NCBI GenBank assembly: GCA_002245135.1
Contig: NGBS01000872.1
Span: 248,001 to 312,000, forward strand
Length of the DNA: 64,000 nucleotides
DNA from: Proteromonas lacertae
Taxonomy: Eukaryota; Sar; Bigyra; Opalinata; Proteromonadidae
Direction of reading: 5' to 3'
The first letter of the stretch is position 1; the number at the start of each line of letters is the position of its first letter. The notes under the pieces are model-generated. The model was not told where the DNA came from. It saw only the letters and a list, made by a program, of their open reading frames with translations, and did not search any database. Positions 51,778 through 64,000 of the stretch are shown here, piece by piece. The position numbers and the translations under genes are program-made.

Positions 51778-54700
51778 ATGAAACTTTATAATGTATTTTT
51801 ATTTTTATTGCTGTTTATAAATATTGGTATTCTTATCTCATCTGATATCTCTAAATATATAGATGCTCAACTAACCTGCTCTTATTCTTCGTCCAATGTA
51901 CATACTGGAGTGGGTTTGACGGTGTCAATGGTGCCTACATGTTCGGAAGATATTTCTATGGTGTCAATAGAACCGGTACTACCTGATGGTCTTAAACTTA
52001 ATCCAACAGGAAGTATCACAGGTTCTCCAACTCTCGGTTTTTCGACTGTTTTATTTACAGTCACATTTTCAAATCTACAAGGAAAAGCAACTACAACTTT
52101 CTATATGGACTGTATCTTTATCTTTTTGTTTATTTTATTATAGCAATCGCGTTAATTAGTTCGTGTGATTTTGGATTTACTGAAAAATCAGCAATCAATG
52201 TAATACAAGGAGTATTTACTTCATTCAATGCTCCAACTTGTATCCCTGTGGTAAATCAATTTTCAGTTAGACCAAATTTACCAAGAGGATTAATTCTTGA
52301 TAAGACAACAGGTAGAATAAGTGGAACTGTCAATGAAACATTTTCGTTAAAAGATTATATTTTAACAGCTAAAAACCTGGTTAGTGAATATAACATAAAT
52401 TTCCAATTGTCTGTAATATTAAAAACAGATGATTTATTCGTTCCAGGTATAGAATTCCTAATTTCAGGTAAAGGGTATGATTTGGAGTTTAATCCAAGTA
52501 AAAATATATACTGGGATATATTTGATGTAGAAGAAGTACCAGATTTATTAACATTATACTTGGATTCAGTTGAACATACAAATGCGAATAGTTTTGAAGG
52601 TAGAAATGAAAAAGTATTAATTAGGGCAAAAGGATATATTCATATACCTAGAAAAGGTAAATACAGTTTCTATTTTAATGGTGATGATGCTATACAGTTC
52701 TTTTGGAATGGAGATTATGAACATTTCGTACATACGAATGGTTGGAATCAATGGAAGAATTACCCTGAAGATGGATATCCAATGGATTTAGATAAAGGAT
52801 ATTATGAATTTGGAGCACTTATCTATCAAGATTCAGGTGGTATGGCGTTACAGATTAAATATATTCCATCTAATGCAGCTGCAGCTACAACAATTCCAAG
52901 TGATATGTTATATCATATATTAACACCAGTTCAAAATTTGAAATATTCATCATCTATGTTTACATTCTCAGCAAATAATGATTTCTCATTTGCTTATAGT
53001 TCGTTTAAAGGTTCTCCTACTACTTGGTCTATTAAGCCTGATTTACCTGAAGGAATTATGTTTAATGATGGTGTAATATCTGGGAATTATCCTCATACAT
53101 TAGAATTAACTACCTTTATAGTTACTGCTTCAAATCCATTGTCATCTTCAAGTTTTACACTTTCAATAGCTATCTATGGAAGTGATATTAAAGAATATAT
53201 GAATGGAATAATTGTTAATTATTATACAAGAAATAGAGATAATTGTGAAGCAAACGCTGATAAATATCCTCAAAATGATGAGAATACTTATAAACTAGTA
53301 GTGAAAAGAGTTGAAACATATTTGAATTATGAATATAAGAAAGAATCATATGATGGCTTACCTGGTTATTTAAATGAGAAGTTTAACGTTGAATATGATT
53401 ATTCTATTGTATTAGATGCAGATGGTAATTATGAAGTAGATATAGAAACAACAGATGAGAATTTCTTTTGGATGTATTCTGAATCACAGACAGGATCTGC
53501 TTTATTCACAAGTGCAGTTAAACTCACATTTGATGGTAAAACCGAGACATATATCCGTGCATATTTAGTAAAGAGTCAAATAAAGACATATATGAGTAGT
53601 TGTAGAGCTAAAGGTAATTATGATACTGGTGGTTCTATTAATATAGCTGGTGGTCCAGAACAAATGGCAAGACAGCCAATTCCAGCTAAATATTTAGCAT
53701 ATACACCACCTTCACAGTTTTATTATACTTATTTATATATCTATTATGTATCTTATGCTAAAATCAGTCCAAATGAACCAATTTATTATCTCTTATCTAA
53801 AGATGATTTTCATAAATATACTGTTATTCCATCATTACCTTATGGTTTAACAATTGATAGTGATAGTGGAATAATCAGTGGTACACCATATGTAGGAGCA
53901 AAGGAAGTAGAAACCTATAGTATTACTGCAATTAATAAAATCAGTAACACAGCTATGACAACAACAATACAAATTGGATTAATGGAATTAGACAAACCAG
54001 CCAGTTTAAGTTATTCTGACACTGTTACTTCATTACCTGCTACTTCAATAGAATTTGCTGTAAATCAAGATATTCATGTATTAGAACCTAAATTAGATAA
54101 TCCAGAAGCAGTTAGATACTATACAGAACCATCTCTACCATCAGGTATTAATATTGATCCATATACTGGTGTAATAAGTGGTAAACCTCGTGAAACATAT
54201 GGTTCAATTGTTACTATCTATGCTGATAGAAAAGGATTAATAACTTCAACAACATTGACAGTGATAATCAGTCAATGTGGATTAGGTTTACAATATTTTG
54301 AAATATATGTTAATACTATTGACACAGGTGTTAAGTATTCTGTTTATCATAATGATAATAATAATCCTTTATACCAATCTAATAATTTACCATCCAATAC
54401 TAAATCACAATATTCTTATTGTGGTACAGATGATAATTATAACCTCAAAATTGAATCAACAGCTGTAGAAGCACCTTCATTCTATGTATATATTGGTAGT
54501 ACTTTAATGAGATATGACAAGTTGAAATCTGGTAAACAGACTATCTATTATGAATTTACTAATAGTATTTCATATTTACCATCCATTGAGTTTGGCGATA
54601 ATAATGTTTTGACATTTTATTATTATTTAGAATCATCATATCTTGGTCAAATATCTAACGGTATTGATTCAATTACTGTTGATCCACCATTACCCAATTC

Positions 54701-57700
54701 ACTGAAATTAGATACAGACACAATGACAATTAGTGGTATAGTTGATAAAATAGGTGATACTAGACATAGTTTAACATTAAGAAATATAAAAGGAAGTAAA
54801 AATATTGTGATAACAATTCATTCAATATCATGTCCAGAAGGAAAAACTGCATTTTATTTGTACTTTTATGGAAATGAAAAATCAAGTGAAGCAATTATCA
54901 ATCTAAAAAGAGATTCTGATAATTCTGTATTATTAGATTACAATGGAAATTTAAAAGAATATGAAAGATCTTCATGGTATTTCTGTGAAAAAGCAGACAG
55001 TTATACACTTACATTAAGTAGTACTAATAAAAATACAAAGTGGAATGGTGCTACATCTTTATCATTATATACAGAAGGTCATATTGAATTGTTCTTTGGG
55101 AAATACAGTAATACAATACCTGATAATTCATATCAAATTGATTTAGATTTTATATCACCACCTAGCTCAAGTTGGTTGTATTATTACAGTGATAAGAGTG
55201 ATCCTGGTTTAGGATGGAAGAGTATAGATTATTATGATGGTCATTGGTTATCAGCTCAATTAGGATTCTTTTCTAAAAGAATAGGAATTACTTCATATTA
55301 TAGGAAGAAATTTACACTTACTGATTTATCTAATTTAGCATCATTTCAAGCAGCATTTAAGTTTGATGGTGGTATTGTTGCCTATTTGAATGAACATGAA
55401 TTCTTCAGATATAATATGCCAAATTCTGATCTAAAATACAATACAGAACCAATAAGAATGTTGAATGAAGATGAAATAATCTTTAAAAGAGTTAGTGGAA
55501 CAGTTGAATATTTAAATTTTGGTGAAAATATCTTAGCAGTAGAAATACATATTAAAAATGATTCAACAATAAGTAGAGAAAATCCGTTTGGTGGTTGGTT
55601 TGATACTATTATTGGTGATGGTGATAAGAAGTGTAGTGATAGATCTACAATTAAAGTTAGTACTGATATTAATGCTAATAATGGTGGTTGGTTATCTGAA
55701 AATGTTGGTTATTTAGTAGATAAAGATCCAGGAACAATATTTGCAGCAGCTGGTAAAGATCGTTTTGTTGAGATTACTTTTTCGAATGATCGATATGAAT
55801 ATATCAATAGTTATTTAATGAGAGGACCAAGAGCTAGTCAATTAACTCGAGGTTTATTAGATTATGAAATAAAAGGATTTAATGAAGATACAAATGAATA
55901 TGATACAATATATCATGAAGTAGCAACAGAAATGTGGAAAGGTAATGCAGAAGAGAAGTATTATTACATTGATAATGCACCAAAAAGAGCTTATAATAAG
56001 ATAAGACTAGATGTATATTTGACTGGTAATACATTACCAGGACTGAATAATGGTTTTCAAGAAATCACAGATTTAGTATTTTATTCATGTAACATCCAAT
56101 CATGTCAAGAAGAAGGTGAATGGCAATCAACTGCTGCTGGTAGTTCAGCATCTGTCAATTGTCCTGATGGTTATTATGGTAATGTTGTTAGAAAGTGTAT
56201 ATTAGATAATGGTAAAGCAACTTGGGATAAAATACCATCTATGAGTGAATCATGTAAAGAAAGTAGTTTTGAAATGAAATATCAAACATTAGATTATTAT
56301 GTAGTTGAGAAATTATATAATCCAATTATTACACCAGGTTTAACATGTAATGATGTTTCAATAACTACAAGTAATCCAGTAGGTCTAGTTTTAGCAATAG
56401 AAATAGAACCATCATCAACACAATATTATGTTACTACTAGTGATATTGTTGTAGTTGATATAACAAGTATTACTACAACAACTGTTGGTATAAGTGCAAG
56501 ATGTTCATATGCTAACTTAACTACATTGATCTTTGAAACATCATTTGATTTAATAACACATCCGAAAGTATTAAGGACAATGCCATTGAAATTCTATTTT
56601 AATGTTGATGAAAATATTCAATTTCCTGATTTAACAACTCATGATATGTTGATAAGATATGAGAAGATTGATTTTGATACAGTAGATCATTATCATACTT
56701 GGAATTCACTATCATCTGATTTATTATTCAATTATGCTGTGTATTCTGATGGATTAATATTTATAAATGGAACATCATCAGTTGATTTGATCATTAGATT
56801 TCAAGGTAGGTTGAGAGTGATTATTGATAATGAAATGATGTTTGATGAAATATCTTTAAGTGAAATTGCACAAAAAGAAATCATTTTATCAATTGATGGA
56901 ACATCAGGAATGAAGAAACTCAATCTATTTTATGTGGGTATGAGAAATAGAAGAAATGTATTAGAAATTTATAATACAACTGGTGATACAACTCAACCAC
57001 ACTATCCATATTATTGTGAAGAACCAGCAACATGGACAACAGAGAAATTTACTTATTTAGCTGAAATGTATATTGGTGAAAAAGGTAATTCTATTTTAGA
57101 AAATACACCAGTGTCTGTATTAGATGATGTAGTGAATGGTATTTATGCTGTAAGTTCAGCAGTTGCATTACCAACTGGATTGAATTTCGATGTTTCTACT
57201 GGTAGGATATATGGTACGCCTATAGCAGTGTCTGATTGGAAAGAATATATAATAACAGCAACAGTGAAATCAGTTTCATATACATTGAAGTTTAGATTAA
57301 AAATCAGTGATACTCCTTCAAAACCACAATATTTACATATTAAAGATTGTGATGGTGTAGTTAGAGATGAATTTACATTTTATAGAAATTCATATTTGTC
57401 ATGTGATGGTTATACAATAGAAAGTAATCAACCAGTGAAATTAGGTTATTTTCCAGATTATGATAATTTTTCAATGACTGAAGATGGATATTTCAATTAT
57501 TATTCTGATATTGCTATTGATTATCCAATATATGTATATGGTGTTACTCCTTATGGAGAATTGATTATAGAAACAAGAATTAAAGTCGTTGAATGTCCTG
57601 GATCTCAATATACAATATATCTTGATAGTAATGATAAGACAGAAGGCTCTTATGTAGTAAAAGAAAAGACAACAAGAGTTGGTAGTGGTGAATTACAAAA

Positions 57701-60700
57701 TAAAGTAATTGAATCAAACTCCCATTATTATTATGGTATATGTAGTAGTAGCAAATCATATACTATGACTGTTGAATTACAATCTGGTTCATTGAATTAT
57801 AAAGTAACAACTTTTGATAGTATTGTATTATATGATGAAGTAATTACATGTAAAAATAATAAATTCCCATGTAAACTATCATTTGATTATGATTATAACA
57901 GATATATACCGAAAATCAATCATGTTGAATATATAGAATATATACCTTATCAATTATATACAATTCATCCAAATTCTACTGAATTAGTAGCTTATACTAT
58001 AATCTCATCTTATCCTGATGGAATTAATCTAAATCCAAATGGAATATTAACATTCCAATTATCTAAATGTATTGATTATAATCTAAAGATATTGGCTAAG
58101 AATAATATGGGAAGTGTAACTTATACTATTCGATTAAGATGTACAACCTGTAAAAGTGGTGGATATAAGTTAATTTATGCAAGAACAGCAGATTTTAGTT
58201 CATCTCGTGAAGTGACTGATATATATGATAATAGAACGAGTGAATTAATATATCATGATTTATTGAGTAATAATAAAATAGAAATTGTAACTGAAAATGT
58301 TACTCTATGTGTTAATAATGATTTGATTATTCATTTAAGTGATGAAGATTCAACGGAATGGTATGGAAATTCAAACATGAAGATAATTACTCCAATGGAA
58401 ATGGTTTTATCGCAAGGTTTTTATAACAGTAAATTATCAGTAAGTAATTCAATTAATATATATAAACCGTTAATAACATATGATACTAAATGGAAAGTAT
58501 CCTTTGATCAATCATTAGCATTTAGTAATAACCAACCAGAATGGTCTAGAATGAATTATAATGATAATAATAATTGGAAAGATTGCGTATATCCAGAATG
58601 TGAAGTAGAAAATGGTAATACAGTTACACCATTCAAAATGATAATGAGAAAGAAAGTGTTTATTGATAGAAATGTAGGTGGATTGTATGTAGATTATGTA
58701 TTTAATGATTCATTTGTATTATATTTGAATGGTCAATTAATCACTATAAACAATGCTAAAATCGTTAATAACCAGTTATCTGAAAGTATAATAAACCATG
58801 AAACTTATCATAATGTTACTACTTTAACAGATGAACAATTTGTATCTGGTGAAGAGAATATATTCACTATTTATTATTATAAAACATTATTATATGATCC
58901 TTTAATTCAGATAGCTGTCTATCCAATATTATATGATACATTTATTAATCCTATTTATTATCCTTCTTCCAAGAATCTTTTAGATTTACTACCAGATACT
59001 TCAGAGTCAATAAGATGTGAAAATGGTTTAAAAATAACATTTGGATTTCAACAGCCTGTTGTTTTTAATGAATATGAAGTAATATCATCCACTTTAACTA
59101 AAGATATACAGTGGAGTTTATATGGTTCTTTATCTTCGAGTAATAATATAAAACTATCTTCAGGATATGGAAGATTTGATGATGAATATATTATCCCAAA
59201 TCCAATAGCAACTTCTAGTTATTATCTACAAATAGATAATTGTAATTCAATAAGGAACTTTATTATTAGAGATATTAAATTATCTATTAGTAATTCTTTA
59301 TATTGTAATGAGAATGAAGATGGTTATTTTGCTACTTCTATTAATCATTATTCTGTAGTTTCTTGTCCTTTACCTATGATTGGAGTAGTAAAAAAGTTGT
59401 GTTATTTAGATAGTAATAATGCACCAAAATGGAGTAATGAAGAAGATACTTCTTTATGTGATTATCCTGCACCAGAAATACTACAATTTGAAAATAGTAA
59501 AACATCTATTGAAGGTTATATTAACACTGCATTAGAAGAAACAAAGATATTGAACTATAATTATAATACATACAGTGGTGTATTTTATGTACCTGATTTA
59601 CCTGATGGTATATTATTTGATGAAGTGAAAGGCATTTTCTATGGAAAACCAACTCTTACCTGTTGATAATGTATTATACTCTATATTAGTATATAATAAG
59701 AATGGAAGACAATATTTAACATTTCATATCAATATAATAGGTGTTGTAGAAGAATTTACATATAATTCAACAAATGCAATGGTTGATACAAATATAAAAG
59801 TAGAACCAAATCAAGATATTTCAGCAACAGCTATTTATGTATATCCACCATTACCAACAGGATTAAGTATCAATATAGAAGGTGAAATAACTGGTAGATT
59901 ATCAACAGCCAATGATATTACTCAATTCTATGTAACTTATGAAAATCCATCAGGTGAAATGAGTACAGATGTTGAAATAATAGTTTCAGGTAAACCAACA
60001 GAATATGAATATATTGGTTCACCTTATACAATATCACAATCAATCAAATTTTCATCAGGTAAACCAAAGATAATTGGTGTAATTGATTTCTATTCATGTG
60101 ATAGTTTACCTTCTGGTTTAGAAATTAATTTAATTACTGGTGTTATTAGTGGATCACCTCAAGTTATATCAACTACAAAACATGTATGCACAGCAACTAA
60201 TGAGAAAGGATCAATCTCAACAACCGTATGGTTTACAGTATTAGAACGTAAATGTGAAGATACAGATGATTGGTCAAGTGGTTATCATGGTGAATGGGTT
60301 AGTAATAGTTTATTATGTAAGCCAGGTACTAATGGATATTATTTAAGATATTGTAGTGATGATTTATCACCTGTATGGGCTGATACTTATGACAATTGTC
60401 AACCATTAAGACCAACATCTTTAAGATATCCTGCTATTATTATTTATACTTATAAACAACAGGGAGAATCATATTTGCCAATATTTACAGGTGTAATTAA
60501 TCAATTTGCCATTAATCCTCCATTACCTGATGGTTTGGTGTTTAATACAACAACTGGTGAAATATCTGGAAAACCAAATGTAGTAATTGAGAATCTATAT
60601 ACAATAACAGGATCTAATGAAAATGGTGAAATATCAACAAAAGTGACATTAATTGTAAAAGGTAGATATTGTGAAGAAGATGATGATTGGCCAAAAACAC

Positions 60701-62988
60701 TAATAGACACATCAGTTATATTACCATGTGGTGATAAAATGATTGGATTAAGAAGAAGAATCTGTTTAGGTAATAATGATGAAGAATGGTGGGAAAATAG
60801 TACAGATCATTGTTTAGTTGATTATATGAATCAATATGATGCTTCTACAGAATATTATCAAACTACAATAACATTTAATAATATGACATTCACTAATAGT
60901 AGTGAAATTGATTATTTGTTTATTGAATTATTAGAGAATAAGACTGGTATTAGACCAATTGCATTTGTGTCTAAGAGTTATGATGAAACTGATAGATATA
61001 ATCGTTTATATTCATTGACTTACGTTATTAAATATGAATTACATCATGGAAGTAGTAAAATATCATTAGAATATACAGAATCACTTCAATCAGCATTAGA
61101 ATCTGAATATTTCAGTGAAGAATTAGAAAATGAGATATTTGAATTGCATTATAATTACACATCGTCAACATTGCATTATGAACATTTCTATGTTACTCCT
61201 TGGAATCATAAACCTGGTTATATTATATTAATCCTAATAGGATGCATATTTGCATTATTAATAGCGTTATTACCAGGATATTTCTATTATCGTAAGAAGA
61301 AATTACAAAATGCAATAATCAATGCACCATTGAAGAGTAAAAGTTCAAGAGTACTATTAAAAGGTAAAAGTATTGTCAAATCCAAGTCAATATTACATCA
61401 AGATTCTGTTCATGTATTAGGTACTCATTCAATTGCAAAATCAAAGAGTGTTTTATCTCCCAAATCATTCAGAAAACCAGTTCCAAGTAGTAGTCAAAAT
61501 ATTCCATCGTTTATTACACCAAAGTTTGATTCTGAATCATTTAGAAACCCAAGTTCCAGGAAATTAATGTCTGTGAAAGGTAATACATCAACAAGAGGAT
61601 TACATAATAATCCATTAACTCCATTAAGTCCAACACAAGCTAATTTCTTTGGTAATTCTAATCGTGGAGGAAGTCATGCTGGTATATTAAGTGGTAGTAG
61701 TAATAAGAGTGGTTTTGAACTGAATGGTTCTTCAATTTCTAAGTCTAATTCATTAATGACACCTTCTCCATATAAAAAACATATTGTTATGCCTGGTATT
61801 GGTAGTGGTAGTGGTGGTGGTATAGGACCATTTAATCCATTAGCTAAAAAGACTAATTTCTCATGTAAATCTCCTCTAACTAATACGTTGAATAGAAGAT
61901 CTCCACAAAAAGCTGCTAAAGGTAGTGATTTTTCATTATCTGATAATGATAGTATGAAATCACCATTAAGTAATTTAGCATCTCCTACTTCAGTAGGAAT
62001 GAATCATAAAACATCATTACCGCCATTATTATCTCCATTACCAAAATCACCATCAATTGATACTTCACAGAATCCATTAGCAAGAAAATTAACAGTGACA
62101 AAACAATTAACAATCCCAACTTACAATAAAAAGACAATGGAATCAGTAGATACACCTCCAAGTAATCCATTATCACCAATGAACAGTACAATAAACAGTA
62201 GAATGAATCCACCCAAATGTTCAGTGTTATTCCCTACAAATAGTAACAGCAATACAAATAATACAAACATATTAGAATCTTCAGCGACTTATTCCAAATC
62301 AGCAGGAGGAGGTTTCTTACACAATAAAATGGGTAATACAAAATCAGTGGATAGTGGTAATATGTCATCTCTTCATGATACAATTATAGTTCCAACATTA
62401 ACACCAATTCCAGATTATAAGGATGATGAAGCAATTGATAATGAAGAAAGAGAAGAAGAAGGATATAAACCAATGGGTATATTAGAGTTTATGCAAGAAG
62501 ATCAATCATTAAGAACAAAACCAAAGAGAGATGATAGAGTAAGCACTTTTGGAATGCCCAGTATATTAGAGAGTAGAGGAGCTTCACCAAAACAAGAAGA
62601 AAATGAAAATAAACTTGAAGATGTAAATGAAGAAAATGATGATGGAGAAGAAGAAGAAGTAAAATTAGAGAATGAAACAAAGAAAGGAACTGTTGTGGAA
62701 GATTTGAAAGAAGATAATGATAAAGAGAAAGAGAAAGATGGAACAACTGTGGAATTAGTACCAAGTGATGAAGATGAAAGAAAATCAATAAGAAGAATGA
62801 GTACTAATGACATTAATCATAAATCATCAAGTTCAGCAAGTGCAACTTCAAAAGTAACAGGAAGTGATAGTACTAAAGTTACAACAGAAACAGATACATC
62901 CAATTCTCAACATTCATTCAATAGATCAATGCCTGATAGTACTTTACAAGATAATAATACAACTCCAGAAGGTTCAAATAATGAATAA
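51778..62988 (+). CDS. Giant single-pass surface protein: Ig-like (He_PIG) repeats, PA14, Cys-rich modules, long cytoplasmic tail
   Basis: About 3,725 residues with one intron (31 nt, about 52114-52144). A signal peptide starts at ATG 51778 (MKLYNVFLFLLLFINIGILI). The ectodomain repeats a putative Ig module with the signature LPxGLxxDxxTGxIxGxP and a yxItaxN strand, seen at least a dozen times. A PA14-like domain lies at about residues 209-357 (GKYSFYFNGDDAIQFFWNG). A second PA14/GLEYA-like unit is at about 460-630. A discoidin-like domain is at about 1277-1427. Four Cys modules (about 1430, 2500, 2815, 2955) have W...C..G..G..R.C...W....C. The transmembrane segment is at about 3135-3158, with RKKK after it. 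The 565-residue tail is S/T/P-rich with many SP/TP sites, then strongly acidic. One +1 frame break at 59650-59664 within an Ig module. Likely adhesion receptor; ligand unknown. Confidence 0.8.
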
Positions 62989-63118
62989 TTTTAAATTTCA
63001 AAATTTAATTTGTGCATATAAACATATGTAATTTTCAATTCTTTTTTTCTGTTTTGTTTGTTTGGATAAAAAAAGAAAAGAAAATAATAAAAAACGGACA
63101 TATTTTTTGAACAATATA

Positions 63119-64000
63119 ATGTCTGGTCAATCAGGCGATGCACTTGATATAAACTGGGATGAGGATGTGGACTTACTTAGAGGTATGAACAATTTGATAA
63201 TAATCATAGCTGCTTCTGAAGATGAGGATGAAATAGATGAAAATGAGGAAAATGTTGAAGAAGAAGATGTTAAACTATCAAATGAAGTAGGAGTAAAACG
63301 AAAAAGAGATGAAAAAGAAACAAAAGGTATTATTTATAGATTAATATAATAGAAAAGAAGAAGAAACATAAAAAAGCCCCACAACAACGTTTATCAGAAA
63401 CACTATTGCTATCAAAATCAAATAAAGAAATAGTATCACATTATTTATTAATAATTAGAGAAATATATTTAATGAAGCATGTAAATCTAGTTTGGGTGAA
63501 ACAATCCCAGGATTCAATTTTGAACAATTAAAACAATGTATTTAATTTATTTTATATGCTTTAGACAATCCTTTCAAAAATCTCAAATATAATGGAATAG
63601 AAAACATAGTTAAATGTATTCAAGAGAATATTCCAGACTGTAGAACACTATTTACATTCAATAAAACTAAAAAAGATGATGTTGCTGAGTATTATAAATA
63701 TCCTTATCTATACATAGTCCTTATGTTTTAATCCTATCATCTTCAGCTATACAATGCTTGTCTGTAATAAAGAAATTAAAAACTTTCAATTGCAAAATAC
63801 CCAAATTATTTGCAAAGCATTTTTCATTAGAAAAGCAGAAAGAGATGTTGAAATATTTTGTTCCAATTTGTTGTGGTACTCCAAATAGAATAATGAAATT
63901 AATAGAAGAAGGGTGTTTACATTTAGACAATTTGAAATTAATTGTGTTTGATTTGACAAAGGATGAAAAGACATTCACATTACTAGATATAAAGACAATG
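63119..64000 (+). CDS. CMSS1: CMSS1/Cms1-like ribosome biogenesis protein, 3' end off the right edge
   Basis: Homologous to the Cms1/CMSS1 family, degenerate DEAD-box-like proteins of small-subunit biogenesis. ATG 63119 opens MSGQSGDALDINWDEDVDLL, then after a 27-nt intron an acidic stretch and a basic KRKRDEKE region. Further introns of about 26-29 nt join NIFNEACKSSLGETIPGF, NPFKNLKYNGIENIVKCI, then (29-nt intron at about 63690-63718) PYVLILSSSAIQCLSVIKKL, IPKLFAKHFSLEKQ, CCGTPNRIMKLIEEGCL and LKLIVFDLTKDEKTFTLLD. This order (nucleotide-fold strand, FAKH, GTPxRI, VFD) is the family pattern. The last 20-50 residues lie beyond the window. No frame problems. Confidence 0.75.

Noticed and set aside
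62489-62813. Two minus-strand ORFs of about 100 codons
   Set aside because: Antisense of the acidic low-complexity tail of the surface protein; they translate to runs of S, L and H.

Overview
This is a nuclear genome window from an AT-rich, gene-dense unicellular eukaryote. Coding regions on both strands are cut by very small introns. Most introns I could place are 25-40 nt, start GTA (often GTATnT) and end TAG, less often AAG or CAG. All three stop codons end genes, so the standard code fits and the reassigned ciliate codes do not. A flagellar-type PG-rich repeat protein, a kinesin-1-like motor and several predicted mitochondrial presequences point to a protist with microtubule structures and a mitochondrion or derived organelle. 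I cannot name the lineage. I see no tRNA or rRNA genes, no CRISPR arrays and no intact mobile elements.

Layout. 1-7.6 kb: an adenosine-deaminase-like gene cut by the left edge, a STPG/SHIPPO-type repeat protein, a kinesin, and a transposase-like HTH protein with a polyglutamine tail. 7.7-19 kb: TRM6 (tRNA m1A58 methyltransferase subunit), an AGC kinase, an RMI2-like OB-fold protein, an unrecognised protein, an SBP2-like L7Ae protein, an M1 aminopeptidase and a CDC6-like ATPase with an E2F-like site just upstream. 19-35 kb: a type III glutamine synthetase with a mitochondrial-like leader, a TMEM230/134-like membrane protein, a coiled-coil protein and a giant SPRY/HECT ubiquitin ligase. 35-48 kb: a pseudokinase-LRR protein, an ELO fatty-acid elongase, a J-domain protein, an RPL7-like ribosome-assembly protein, an Hsp70, a small coiled-coil protein, a nucleoredoxin-like protein and a Deltex-type E3. 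48-64 kb: a type II thioesterase, a PPPDE isopeptidase, a PWWP-like/dCMP-deaminase fusion, an about 3,700-residue Ig-like/PA14 surface protein and a CMSS1-like gene cut by the right edge.

The genes do not form one pathway. Themes are RNA and ribosome biogenesis (TRM6, RLP7, CMSS1, SBP2-like), replication and repair (CDC6, RMI2, dCMP deaminase), ubiquitin/SUMO turnover (HECT, Deltex, PPPDE) and chaperones (Hsp70, J protein). Several neighbours are divergent with only about 50 bp between start codons.

Caution: about nine genes contain single-base frame breaks that I could not explain by introns. Most act as one extra base, many in short A or T runs, so base-level assembly error is the leading explanation. 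Gene spans below run from start to stop codon across introns and such breaks.
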